Assembly: GCA_022772525.1 (NCBI GenBank)
Contig: JALFAD010000080.1
Location: 1-64,000, forward strand
Source of the DNA: Clostridiales bacterium
GTDB lineage: Bacteria > Bacillota > Clostridia > Oscillospirales > Oscillospiraceae
DNA: 64,000 nucleotides
Reading direction: 5' to 3'
Shown here: piece after piece, positions 1 through 7,136 of the stretch
Position numbering within the stretch: the first letter of the stretch is position 1
Layout of the letters: each line of letters opens with the position of its first letter
Notes under the pieces: generated by a model
The model's input: only the letters and a program-made list of their open reading frames with translations
Told to the model about the DNA's origin: nothing
Databases searched by the model: none
Program-made: the position numbers and the translations under genes

Positions 1-25
1 ACGATGGTTAAGAGCCATCCACATA

Positions 26-140
26 GTTGGTATTGATTGTCATGAGGGTCCACCTGTTCCCATCCCGAACACAGAAGTTAAGCTCATGTACGCCGACAAT
101 ACTTGGCGGGTGACTGCCCGGGAAGATAGGTAATGCCAAC
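26..140 (+). rRNA. rrf: 5S ribosomal RNA
   Basis: The ends pair as the 5S terminal stem (GTTGGTATTG against TAATGCCAAC), and the inside carries the conserved bacterial 5S stretch around CCCATCCCGAACACAGAAGTT. The length of about 115 nt is normal. It lies just before a tRNA gene, as at the end of a Firmicute rRNA operon; the 16S and 23S genes would be to the left of the window. Confidence 0.95.
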
Positions 141-148
141 AATTATAT

Positions 149-224
149 TCCCCCTTAGCTCAGTCGGTAGAGCGACGGACTGTTAATCCGTGTGTCGTTG
201 GTTCGAGTCCAACAGGGGGAGCCA
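149..224 (+). tRNA. tRNA-Asn (GTT)
   Basis: A full cloverleaf with acceptor stem TCCCCCT/AGGGGGA, D-arm AGCTCAGTCGGTAGAGC, anticodon loop with GTT, T-arm GGTTCGAGTCC and an encoded CCA end. It lies 8 nt after the 5S gene. Its 3' side abuts the left end of the duplicated mobile-element sequence (from about 226), which fits tRNA genes being common insertion sites. No second copy of the tRNA 3' end is visible at 51.5 kb, so use as the attachment site is not shown. Confidence 0.97.
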
Positions 225-228
225 TTTG

Positions 229-283
229 TAGTGTACACTATAGATATCAGCTGTAAAAAGTTGAGTTTATAGTGTACATTTCA
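229..283. repeat. imperfect inverted repeat at element edge
   Basis: AGTGTACACTATA and TATAGTGTACATTT face each other across about 25 nt, just after tRNA-Asn. The same structure recurs at 51543-51597, with a further AAGTGTACAC 20 nt before it. The copies mark the left edge of both element leaders. They could be recombinase binding sites, an operator or an end repeat; the sequence alone does not decide. Confidence 0.6.
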
Positions 284-437
284 TTTTATTTGGATATTTT
301 CGTTTAGAAATTGTTCGGACTTTTTCGGTGAAATGTTAACGCAATTTTTGTGGATTTCATAGATATCATTCCGCTGTGAATAGATATCACCGAGGCTCAG
401 AAGCCTGTAACCTCGATTTGAATGGAATATGAGCAGC

Positions 438-645
438 GCCCTTTTTGGTTTCGGACAGAATTTCAAAAAGGGCACAGCTTTTTTAGAGAGTTTCAGAAAA
501 TTATCATATGTGAATCAACCGGGATTTTTGTGGCGCAGCTGCGCCATAAGAATCCCGGCTTTTTCTTTTTCAAAAAGGGCGCTGGCTTCCAGTTCCCGAT
601 TCGCAGCCGCTCTCCTTTCTCAGGGAGGGCGGCTTTTTTGTTTTC
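438..645 (+). terminator. cluster of hairpins in element leader
   Basis: Three hairpins lie in the gene-free stretch 226-699. One is built on CCCTTTTTG/CAAAAAGGG (438-470). One is CCGGGATTTTTGTGGCGCA paired to its complement and followed by CTTTTTCTTTTTC (about 518-575). One is GCCG..GGCGGC followed by TTTTTTG (604-645). The last two look like intrinsic terminators on the + strand, insulating the leader genes. The right copy keeps the same hairpins at 51755-51955. I see no supported gene here; a minus-strand frame at 281-475 is discussed in the findings. Confidence 0.6.
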
Positions 646-699
646 TTAGCATAATATCCCGCGCCTCAAAAAGGGCGCAGGAGGAAATGGAGGTTAATC

Positions 700-921
700 G
701 TGAAGAATCCGAACAATAGAAGTTCCAAAATCAAACGAACCAGACCGGAATACCGTTCCCACACAGGCCCTCCTGCCCAGACGGAGAAGCCTGTCTGTAC
801 AGCATCCCCACTGTGCGAGGGATGCCCCTTTCCCGGACATGGTTTTCTGTGCCGGGGTGAGGACGGGGAGTGTATGCGCACACGACTGATGAAACTATCA
901 AAGAAGGAGGAACCAATATGA
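700..921 (+). CDS. small conserved element leader protein
   Basis: A 73-residue, basic, cysteine-containing protein of unknown function. The GTG start is chosen because GGAGGT lies 7 nt upstream. It has four cysteines in the middle third (CTASPLCEGCPFPGHGFLC region), spaced like a small metal-binding knuckle. It overlaps the next gene by 4 nt (ATGA), so the two are translationally coupled. A paralogue with about 85% identity is at 52016-52237. The family is unknown to me; zinc binding is only suggested by the cysteine spacing. Confidence 0.7.
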   Translation: MKNPNNRSSKIKRTRPEYRSHTGPPAQTEKPVCTASPLCEGCPFPGHGFLCRGEDGECMRTRLMKLSKKEEPI

Positions 922-1199
922 ACATACCTTTCCCCAGTAGAGGGCAGGTGGAGTATACCCGAAGCTGTTTCCCATCCGGCACGCGAACCATATTGAACAG
1001 CATGAATGATCCCTATGCCCCGGTAGAACCTGGAACGCGAGGCACCGTTCGGTATGTGGACGATGCCGGTCAGATCGGCGTTGCCTGGGACAACGGGCGC
1101 AGCTTGTCGCTGATCCCCGGCGAGGACAGCTTCCGAAAACTGACCCAGCAGGAGATCGCCCAGGAGCAGGGCGTGAGAATGGAGGAGATGAAACTGTGA
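918..1199 (+). CDS. DUF4314 family protein
   Basis: This 93-residue protein carries the DUF4314 pattern: GTR..LN.MNDPYAPVEPGTRGTV followed by YVDDAGQIGVAWDNGRSLSLIPGED. It looks like a small SH3-like beta barrel. The ATG at 918 has GGAGG 8 nt upstream and overlaps the previous stop; the next gene overlaps it by 4 nt. DUF4314 proteins are frequent in conjugative elements of Clostridia; their role is unknown. The duplicate is at 52234-52515. Confidence 0.85.
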   Translation: MNIPFPSRGQVEYTRSCFPSGTRTILNSMNDPYAPVEPGTRGTVRYVDDAGQIGVAWDNGRSLSLIPGEDSFRKLTQQEIAQEQGVRMEEMKL

Positions 1200-1780
1200 G
1201 TATTCAGAAGATTTCCACAGAGCGGCTCCGCCGTATGGGAGATCAGGAGGGCTTGATTCTTCAAGGCTGCGGCGGCGATCCCCAGGAATGGCTGGATGGA
1301 ATCAACCAGATTCTCACCGAGGAAGGCATCCTCAAGAAGGGCGCCGGATTCGAGGATGCCTATACCTTCCGGCATGATGGGCTGACGTGCCTGCTGTTTC
1401 CCTTCGAGGAAAATATGGAACTGGATATGGGAAAACTTGCCGTATGGCGGTTGGCTACCCATTCTACTTTCGGCGGCACATGGCTGTCCGACTACATTCC
1501 CAATCGTCTCGGCGGTTTTGTGCAGGTTCAGGAATCAAAAGCGGAGCCTGAGCGTATCAAGCCGGATTGCCCCCTCATGGGGACTGACGGCAATATCTTT
1601 CATCTTATTGGCAGAGCCTCGGAGACCCTGCGAAAGAACGGGATGCAGGAACAGGCGGAGGGAATGCGTAACAGAATTTTCCAATGCCAGAGCTATGATT
1701 CCGCACTGAGTATCATCGGGGATTATGTAAATATCACCTCTGCCCATCAGGAAGAATGTATGGACATGGAAATGGAGTAA
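1196..1780 (+). CDS. conserved element protein, unknown function
   Basis: A 194-residue acidic soluble protein with GTG start overlapping the DUF4314 stop. I do not recognise a named family. The N-terminal part holds a conserved patch (GCGGDPQEWLDGINQILTEE) and the middle a tryptophan-rich stretch (AVWRLATHSTFGGTWLSDY). There is no signal peptide, membrane segment or obvious catalytic motif. The duplicate at 52512-53096 is of the same length and about 90% identical, with changes spread so as to keep the frame, so the gene was under selection before or after duplication. Confidence 0.75.
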   Translation: MSIQKISTERLRRMGDQEGLILQGCGGDPQEWLDGINQILTEEGILKKGAGFEDAYTFRHDGLTCLLFPFEENMELDMGKLAVWRLATHSTFGGTWLSDYIPNRLGGFVQVQESKAEPERIKPDCPLMGTDGNIFHLIGRASETLRKNGMQEQAEGMRNRIFQCQSYDSALSIIGDYVNITSAHQEECMDMEME

Positions 1781-1824
1781 GGCCGCTATGGAATCCGAAG
1801 GAAACCATGGCGGCCTTTTTGCGT
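1780..1824. terminator. shared terminator between convergent genes
   Basis: GGCCGCTATGG and CCATGGCGGCC form a stem of 11 pairs followed by TTTTTGC on the + strand. It separates the leader operon from the convergent minus-strand gene that ends at 1837. The same hairpin is at 53096-53135 in the other copy. Confidence 0.75.
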
Positions 1825-1836
1825 TCTATGGAAGAA

Positions 1837-2148
1837 TCAATCCCACATATGCCTGAGCAGGTAGGACTCCAGATCGTAGTCATATTTGAACCGCACCCCG
1901 GTGATAGACTCACCGTTCAGGATGGCGGTGTATGCCTTCTGATGAATCTCGTTCTGCTCCCGGTCACCGACAAACAGGTTGTCCGAGATCATCAGGGCGA
2001 AGGCGGCGTCCGGGTACTTTGCTTCCAGCTCCGGGACGCTCTCCGGGGCGGCGTGGCGCAGGGCGTTCAAGCCGGGAATGCTGCTGAAGACGGCTTCTTG
2101 CTGCCGAAGAAGCTCCTGACGGGTGTGGGGAATGGCTGTAGTGCTCAT
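1837..2148 (-). CDS. small conserved element protein, minus strand
   Basis: A 103-residue protein of unknown family, convergent to the leader operon. It is mostly helical at the N-terminus (IPHTRQELLRQQEAVFSSI), with an ALMISDNLFVGDREQNEIH core. The start has AGGAGAG upstream on the minus strand (2156-2150). The second copy (53154-53462) is about 90% identical. In this copy its upstream region is cut by the virB6 fusion at about 2176, so its promoter may be altered. Confidence 0.7.
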   Translation of the reverse strand: MSTTAIPHTRQELLRQQEAVFSSIPGLNALRHAAPESVPELEAKYPDAAFALMISDNLFVGDREQNEIHQKAYTAILNGESITGVRFKYDYDLESYLLRHMWD

Positions 2149-2176
2149 TTTGAATCTCTCCTTTTTCTGTACGCAC

Positions 2177-2487
2177 TGGGGGAAGCTGCTGTTCTTCCTG
2201 CTGTCCTTTTCCTACTGCGCCATCAAGGTGTTCTTCGCCAACATCAAGCGGGGCGGCATTCTGCTGATTCAGATTGCGGTGGGGTCGCTGTACATGTTCA
2301 GCGTGCCCAGAGGCTATACCGACGGCTTCAACCAGTGGTGCAAGCAGATCATAGCGATCTGCCTGACGGCCTTTCTGCAAACCACGCTGCTGTTTCTTGG
2401 GATGCTGACGCTACAGGACAATCTGCTTCTGGGACTTGGAATTATGTTAACCGCCAATGAGGTGCCACGAATTGCCCAGCAGTTGCG
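2177..2487 (+). pseudogene. virB6-like gene fragment
   Basis: The frame here reads KLLFFLLSFSYCAIKVFF and on to LTANEVPRIAQQ, almost identical to residues 178-282 of the VirB6-like protein at 58915-59841. Both the first half and the last 30 residues are missing. The left junction is at about 2176 against leader sequence, the right junction at about 2487 against unrelated sequence. It is a deletion remnant: in the intact arrangement about 6 kb (methylase to virB6) lies between these points. Confidence 0.9.
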
Positions 2488-2706
2488 GGAGCGCGTTGGA
2501 GGTTCGTTTATGCGAATGCAGGAAATGTCCGCTCTGGCGGTATCGCATGGGACGGGAATCCACGCAGGATGCACGGGAGTTTGAACCAAAGGATGCGGGT
2601 GAAGTCCCTGCCCATCCCGGAGGAGATAGGTCGTGAAAATACGCGCATGCGAAGAAAAAGTGGCTATGTCAGCCCCTTCCGCTCTCAGGTCAGGTGGTGA
2701 TGGTGT
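2488..2706 (+). other. unexplained structured sequence inserted after virB6 fragment
   Basis: No plausible protein is seen. The stretch begins TTGCGGGAGCGCG exactly where virB6 homology stops and contains purine-rich, complementary pieces (GATGCGGGTGAAGTCCCTGC; GGAGGAGATAGGTCGTG). Its texture resembles the 5' domain of a group II intron or another structured RNA, but the GUGYG intron start is not exact and no maturase follows. It ends at the start of the amidoligase gene. Function unknown. Confidence 0.35.
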
Positions 2707-3735
2707 TTGCGGGATCAGAACTTCGGCATCGAGATCGAAATGACGGGAATTACCCGGAGCGCGGCAGCGAAAATCATCGCCGGGCATTTTAACACCTCTG
2801 CTGTTCATGTGGGTGGTACCTACGACACTTACACGGTGGAGGACGATACCGGCCGGAAATGGAAGGTGGTCAGCGATGCAAGCATTCAGTGCCAGTCCCG
2901 GGGAGAACGAACCGCCAGCCGTCTGTACGCGGTGGAGGTGGTGTCGCCTATCTGCAAGTATGAGGACATCGAAACCATCCAACAGCTGGTGAGGGAACTG
3001 CGCCGGGTCGGAACCAGAGTGAATGACAGCTGCGGCATCCACATCCACGTGGATGCTTCCCGGCATGACCCCAAAACCCTGCGCAACATTGTCAACATCA
3101 TGGCATCCAAAGAGGATTTGCTGTACAAGGCTCTGAAGGTGCAGATCGATCGGGAGTATTACTGCCAGAAGGCAGACCTGCGGTTTCTGGAGGATGTGAA
3201 TCTCAAGCGCCCCAAGTCCATATCCGAATTTGAAACCCTGTGGTACAACGGCTCATCCCGGCGGGGTATTCACTATGACAGCACCCGGTATCACGCCCTG
3301 AATCTGCACAGCGTGTTCAGCAAGGGTACCATTGAATTTCGTATGTTCAATTCTACCCTCCATGCCGGGGAAGTCAAGAGCTACATTCAGCTGTGTCTCG
3401 CAATTTCCCATCAGGCGCTGATCCAGCAGCGGGCCATGCGCACCAGAACCCAGTCCGAGAATGAAAAGTACACCTTCCGCACCTGGCTTCTGCGGCTGGG
3501 ACTGATTGGGGACGAGTTCAAGACTGCCCGTCAGCACCTGCTGAAAAATCTGGAAGGGAACATCGCCTGGAAAGACCCGGCGCAAGCTGTCCGACAGCGG
3601 GAGCGTCTGATGCAGCAGAGGTTGGAGCAGTCTCGTGAATCGCAAGCGGTTTCTGCTGTCGAGCCGGATACTGTGCAGGAAGTTAATCAGCGGCAGGAGG
3701 GGACTCCTGCTTTTTCTATGGAAGAACAATGTTAG
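2707..3735 (+). CDS. amidoligase family protein
   Basis: This 342-residue protein matches the Amidoligase_2 family, COOH-NH2 ligases of the glutamine-synthetase fold. The N-terminus has GIEIEMTG (metal- and substrate-binding acidic pair), the middle CGIHIHVDAS and the later part GTIEFRMFNST, the three conserved blocks of the family. The start is a TTG at 2707; the true one may have been affected by the junction just upstream. The next gene is a gamma-glutamylcyclotransferase-like protein, a pairing known for mobile-element amidoligases, which suggests making and cleaving an isopeptide or gamma-glutamyl-type bond. The substrate is unknown. The C-terminal 60 residues are low-complexity, Q/E-rich. 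Confidence 0.85.
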   Translation: MRDQNFGIEIEMTGITRSAAAKIIAGHFNTSAVHVGGTYDTYTVEDDTGRKWKVVSDASIQCQSRGERTASRLYAVEVVSPICKYEDIETIQQLVRELRRVGTRVNDSCGIHIHVDASRHDPKTLRNIVNIMASKEDLLYKALKVQIDREYYCQKADLRFLEDVNLKRPKSISEFETLWYNGSSRRGIHYDSTRYHALNLHSVFSKGTIEFRMFNSTLHAGEVKSYIQLCLAISHQALIQQRAMRTRTQSENEKYTFRTWLLRLGLIGDEFKTARQHLLKNLEGNIAWKDPAQAVRQRERLMQQRLEQSRESQAVSAVEPDTVQEVNQRQEGTPAFSMEEQC

Positions 3736-3743
3736 GAGGAATC

Positions 3744-4235
3744 ATGGCAAAGTTATACGTTGCCTACGGCAGCAATCTGAATAAGAACCAAATGCGGGGA
3801 CGCTGCCCGGAATCTGAATTTGTAGGAACGGGTGTGGTGGAGAATTATGAACTGCAGTTCAAAGGTTCCCTTCACGGTGCCCATGCGACCATTGCGTCCA
3901 AGGAAGGGTCATCCGTACCCGTCGGCGTTTGGAAAATTCAGAAACGGGATGAATCCCGTTTGGATTTGTACGAGGGGTATAACCCGAAGGGCTACTGCTA
4001 CTACAACAAGGAACAGATTCCTGTGAAGATGAGCGATGGAAGCGCCATCACCGGCATGGTCTACATTATGGACCCCCGGATGGATTTCGGCAACCCCAGC
4101 AAGAGCTACTACGACATCGTCCGTCAGGGCTATGCGGACTGCGGTCTGGATACGGCTGTGCTGGATCAGGCGGTGAACGACAGCCTGGAGCTGGCGCGGC
4201 AGAGAATGGAGTGTGAGGATATGCGTTTTTTCTAG
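3744..4235 (+). CDS. gamma-glutamylcyclotransferase-like (AIG2/GGCT) protein
   Basis: A 163-residue AIG2-like protein. The N-terminus LYVAYGSNLNKNQM is the YGSN substrate loop of the fold, and LDLYEGYNPKGYCYY contains the conserved YEG with the catalytic-position acidic residue. Start at 3744, 5 nt after AGGAGG. Members cleave gamma-glutamyl amides releasing 5-oxoproline. Next to an amidoligase it probably reverses or trims the bond that enzyme makes. It follows the amidoligase by 8 nt, in one operon. Confidence 0.85.
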   Translation: MAKLYVAYGSNLNKNQMRGRCPESEFVGTGVVENYELQFKGSLHGAHATIASKEGSSVPVGVWKIQKRDESRLDLYEGYNPKGYCYYNKEQIPVKMSDGSAITGMVYIMDPRMDFGNPSKSYYDIVRQGYADCGLDTAVLDQAVNDSLELARQRMECEDMRFF

Positions 4236-4246
4236 GGGGAATCTGT

Positions 4247-4645
4247 TTGTCGAAGCAAAAACGTCTGAAAAAAGAGCTGGGCACCGGCTATCGGTTTGAA
4301 CAGCGGTTCTCCGCGAAGAATCTGGCCCGGCTTCTGGAACGGCTGGAGGGGAGCAACCATTTTCGTGTGGTGGCGATTCTCACAGCAGGCGCTGTGCGCT
4401 TAGAAGCGGTGGTGTACTGGGACAACGGCAAATACAGTCTCGGATACGACCTGATGGTGAAGGACACGCCCTTCAGTCCGGAGTGGATCTGCTATGAGAA
4501 CCTGCCCGACCCGGTGCGCTACGATGCCTGGAATCTGGAACGGGAGATGTTTCAGGTGCTGAACCGGGCAGTGGAGAAATTTGACCTGAGCTATACGGAA
4601 TGCCGCTTCCCCAAGCTGGACGGCAGCAGCGGAAAGCGAAAATAG
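4247..4645 (+). CDS. conserved element protein, unknown
   Basis: A 132-residue soluble protein with a basic N-terminus, beginning with a TTG start preceded by AGGGGGA. It shows alternating beta-like segments (FRVVAILTAGAVRLEAVVYW) and ends in a basic tail. It is 11 nt after the GGCT gene and so likely co-transcribed. I do not recognise the family. Confidence 0.6.
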   Translation: MSKQKRLKKELGTGYRFEQRFSAKNLARLLERLEGSNHFRVVAILTAGAVRLEAVVYWDNGKYSLGYDLMVKDTPFSPEWICYENLPDPVRYDAWNLEREMFQVLNRAVEKFDLSYTECRFPKLDGSSGKRK

Positions 4646-4690
4646 AGTACCCAAGTAAGGGATTGATTTTTTGAATTGGAGGTGAAAGCA

Positions 4691-4774
4691 GTGAAAAAGA
4701 AGCTGATGATTGCGCTGGCTTCTCTGGCGGTGATCGGCGCGGCTGTGGCTGGCTTCCTGCACCGGAGCCGGTAA
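4691..4774 (+). CDS. 27-residue membrane peptide
   Basis: GTG start with GGAGGTGA 5 nt upstream. The peptide is two lysine-rich residues blocks around one hydrophobic helix (LMIALASLAVIGAAVAGFL) and a basic end. Such peptides are usual in this position of these elements; the role is unknown. Confidence 0.5.
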   Translation: MKKKLMIALASLAVIGAAVAGFLHRSR

Positions 4775-5035
4775 AAGCGGTGGGTCGATTTTCAAGCAGG
4801 AGAAAGGAACGGTGCTGCGGCACCGTTCCCATTCACAGCGGCGGGCAATGCCCACCGCATTTTACAGGGAGTATCGGAAGAAAACCGAAAGTTCTCAAAC
4901 AAAATGAAAGTATTTCCATAGGTGCCGGTTTTGACACCCAGGTGCCAGATTACGGTGCCGGGATAGTGGAATTTCTTAGCGCCGCAACGTGTTTTCCCGT
5001 GATAAGACCGGCGCCTATGGGGATTTGGAGGATTT
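4775..5035. other. candidate oriT region
   Basis: A 261-nt gap directly before the mobC-like and relaxase genes, the usual place of a transfer origin. It holds an inverted-repeat pair ATAGGTGCC..GGCGCCTAT (about 4918 and 5009) and a repeat of GGTGCC three times (4921, 4941, 4956). No nick site can be assigned by eye. Confidence 0.4.
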
Positions 5036-5464
5036 ATGATTCAGAATATGGAAGAACAGTCGGAAAGGGAGGTAAAGCGCCGCTTCCAGCTTTGGCTGAA
5101 ACCATCCGTGCTGGATATGGCGGATGACCTGTACGCAAAGGACAACTGCGGGAGCCGAAGTGAGTTTATTGAGAAGGCAATCCAGTTCTATGCTGGGTAC
5201 CTTTACGCACAGCAGTCTCAGGACTATTTCCCCAGAGTAATTACGTCAACGCTGAAAGGCATCATGGAGGAAAGCGCTAATAAAATCAGCCGAATCCTGT
5301 TCAAGCTGGCGGTGGAGCAAGCGATCACCATGAATGTTGTGGCTGCCACCTGCAATATCAGCTGGGAACAGCTGGAAAAGCTCCGGAGTACCTGTGTCGC
5401 TCAGGTGAAGCGCACCAACGGCTCATACGCCTTTGAGGATGCCTTTGACTTCCAGAAACGGTAG
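5036..5464 (+). CDS. MobC-like relaxosome accessory protein
   Basis: This 142-residue protein has an N-terminal ribbon-helix-helix signature (RRFQLWLKPSVLDMADDL, then GSRSEFIEKAIQFY) followed by a helical tail. Such proteins bind oriT and help the relaxase. Start at 5036 with GGAGG upstream. It is followed 4 nt later by the relaxase gene, the expected partner. Confidence 0.8.
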   Translation: MIQNMEEQSEREVKRRFQLWLKPSVLDMADDLYAKDNCGSRSEFIEKAIQFYAGYLYAQQSQDYFPRVITSTLKGIMEESANKISRILFKLAVEQAITMNVVAATCNISWEQLEKLRSTCVAQVKRTNGSYAFEDAFDFQKR

Positions 5465-5468
5465 CTGA

Positions 5469-6953
5469 ATGCCGAGACTGGTAACTAAATTCAAGTACCT
5501 GAAGCCGGGGGCGGGAGGCAAATCCGTGGGCGGGTATGCCCGGTATATTGCCACTCGGGAAGGGGTGGAGAAGCTGGATGACAGCCACCGCTATGCCCCC
5601 ACAACGAAGAAACAGCAGGCTCTCGTTGAGAAGATCCTGCGGGACTTCCCGGAAATAAAGGAGAGCCAGGAATACGAGGATTTTCAGAGAAACCAGACGG
5701 TAGGAAACGCATCGGAATTTATCTCCATGGCAATTGAGGAGAATATGGAAGCGGTTGCCAGTACGAAAACCTACGCCGACTACATCGCCACCCGTCCCCG
5801 AGCAGAGCGGTTCGGGAGCCATGGCCTGTTTACAGACGAGGGTGTGGAGGTGCAGCTCAGTAAGGTTTCTCAGGAGTTGAACGCCTACAAAGGAAATATC
5901 TACACGGCAATTCTGTCCCTGAAACGGGAGGATGCCGCTCGACTGGGCTTTGACAGCGGCAGCCGATGGCGGGATTTCCTGCGGGGGCAGACCCAGACGC
6001 TTTCTGAGAATCTCAAGATTCCCATGGATCACCTGCGGTGGTACGCCGCCTTTCACAACGAGGGACACCATCCCCATGTCCACCTCATTGCCTACTCCAC
6101 GGTGCCGGGAGAAGGACACTTGAGCAAGCAGGGTATGGAGAACATGCGCTCTGTGTTTGCAAGGGAGATTTTCTCGCAGGAACTGCTCTTTACCTACCAG
6201 CAGCAGACCGAATACCGTGACTGGCTCCGTGAGCAAGGCAGGGAAAGTATCTCGGATATCGTGGCGCAGATCAACGCTGGAGAATACCAGAATCCCCGGA
6301 TTGAAGAACTGCTGATTCGTCTTGCTGATCGGCTTTCCCGCACCATCGGGAAGAAGGTCTATGGCTACCTCAAGCCGGATGCGAAAGCCATTGTTGACCA
6401 GATCGTAGCGGAGCTTGCGGGGGATGAGAGTATCCGAAAGCTGTATGATCTGTGGTATGAACAGCGGGAGGACGTGCTGCGCACCTATACAGATACCTTT
6501 CCGGACAGGGTTCCTCTGGAGCAGAATAAGGAATTCAAGTCCATCCGCAATGCGGTGATTCAGGAGGCAATGAAAATAACGCCGCAGGTTTGGCAGAAGA
6601 CAAATGCGGGACCGCAGTTGAGGACAGAGGAGGAGCAACCGTTCAGCAAAAACGAATTTCGTCCCCCATATCCGATGCGGCAACAAGAAAAAGAGGATGA
6701 CGGGGATAACGATTCTGCCATTTTGGAAGAACAACGCCCCACTGAGACGGTAGATGAATCCGAAAGAATCAATCCCGTAGAGCCAGTGTATCTCCCCAGT
6801 GTTGCCCGCTCCGTCAGCGCCCTTATGGCCCAGCTGGCGCGGCTGTTTCAGGAACAGGATCAGCAGCGGGAGCAGAACCAACGGCAGCAGATGGACCGCA
6901 AGCAGCGCCGGGAAATCAGCGAGAAGAAGCAGGCTATGGGCATTCGGGATTGA
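5469..6953 (+). CDS. MobP3-type relaxase
   Basis: A 494-residue conjugative relaxase that nicks oriT and leads the strand out. The metal-binding triad block HNEGHHPHVHLIAYS (residues about 196-210) is the HxxHxHxH relaxase motif; the N-terminal tyrosine/KFKY region fits the MobP family. The C-terminal third is coiled and Q/R-rich (LMAQLARLFQEQDQQREQ). It appears complete. A second copy of only its last 50 codons lies at 63077-63225, showing that the other element copy once had this gene. Confidence 0.88.
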   Translation: MPRLVTKFKYLKPGAGGKSVGGYARYIATREGVEKLDDSHRYAPTTKKQQALVEKILRDFPEIKESQEYEDFQRNQTVGNASEFISMAIEENMEAVASTKTYADYIATRPRAERFGSHGLFTDEGVEVQLSKVSQELNAYKGNIYTAILSLKREDAARLGFDSGSRWRDFLRGQTQTLSENLKIPMDHLRWYAAFHNEGHHPHVHLIAYSTVPGEGHLSKQGMENMRSVFAREIFSQELLFTYQQQTEYRDWLREQGRESISDIVAQINAGEYQNPRIEELLIRLADRLSRTIGKKVYGYLKPDAKAIVDQIVAELAGDESIRKLYDLWYEQREDVLRTYTDTFPDRVPLEQNKEFKSIRNAVIQEAMKITPQVWQKTNAGPQLRTEEEQPFSKNEFRPPYPMRQQEKEDDGDNDSAILEEQRPTETVDESERINPVEPVYLPSVARSVSALMAQLARLFQEQDQQREQNQRQQMDRKQRREISEKKQAMGIRD

Positions 6954-7136
6954 TTTTCAAACAGGCTGCCGCCAAGGGGGCAGTCTAATCTTATGGTGAT
7001 ACCAGCTCCCTGTCATGGTGACACCAGTTGGAACTCTTCACCTGAAGAAGTTACAGCAGATAGGAAAAGTGAGATATCCTGTTTCAAAAAACTGAAAAGT
7101 ATTTATCCCTAACTTGATGAAACGATTGGAGGAAAC
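6954..7136 (+). other. intergenic spacer with short inverted sequences
   Basis: 183 nt between relaxase and TOPRIM gene. It contains GGTGATACCAGCTCCCTGTCA then GGTGACACCAG, an imperfect direct repeat, and a good ribosome site GGAGG before 7137. No gene seen. The string CTGCCGCCAAGG at 6967 recurs at the very end of the window (63989-64000). Confidence 0.5.

Larger units (their letters stand above)
226..2176. repeat. 1.93-kb direct repeat, left copy
   Basis: This block is a near-copy of 51537-53490 in the same orientation and almost the same length. Both begin with the same inverted-repeat sequence around AGTGTACACTATA and TATAGTGTACATTT and run through the same four genes to the same point after the minus-strand gene. 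After about 2176 this copy jumps to virB6 sequence while the right copy goes on into the methylase region. Both are copies of the leader region of one family of conjugative element. Confidence 0.9.

Noticed and set aside
149-224. tRNA-Asn as proven attachment site of the element
   Set aside because: The element copy begins just after it, but no repeat of the tRNA 3' end is found at the other edge, and serine recombinases do not need a tRNA target.
1756-2460. A 234-residue plus-strand frame across the leader and virB6 fragment
   Set aside because: It overlaps the minus-strand gene that is conserved in both copies and reads out of frame through the virB6 fragment.
5358-6881. A 507-residue minus-strand frame
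   Set aside because: Antisense to the relaxase gene, which is clearly real by its motifs; no ribosome site or family match.
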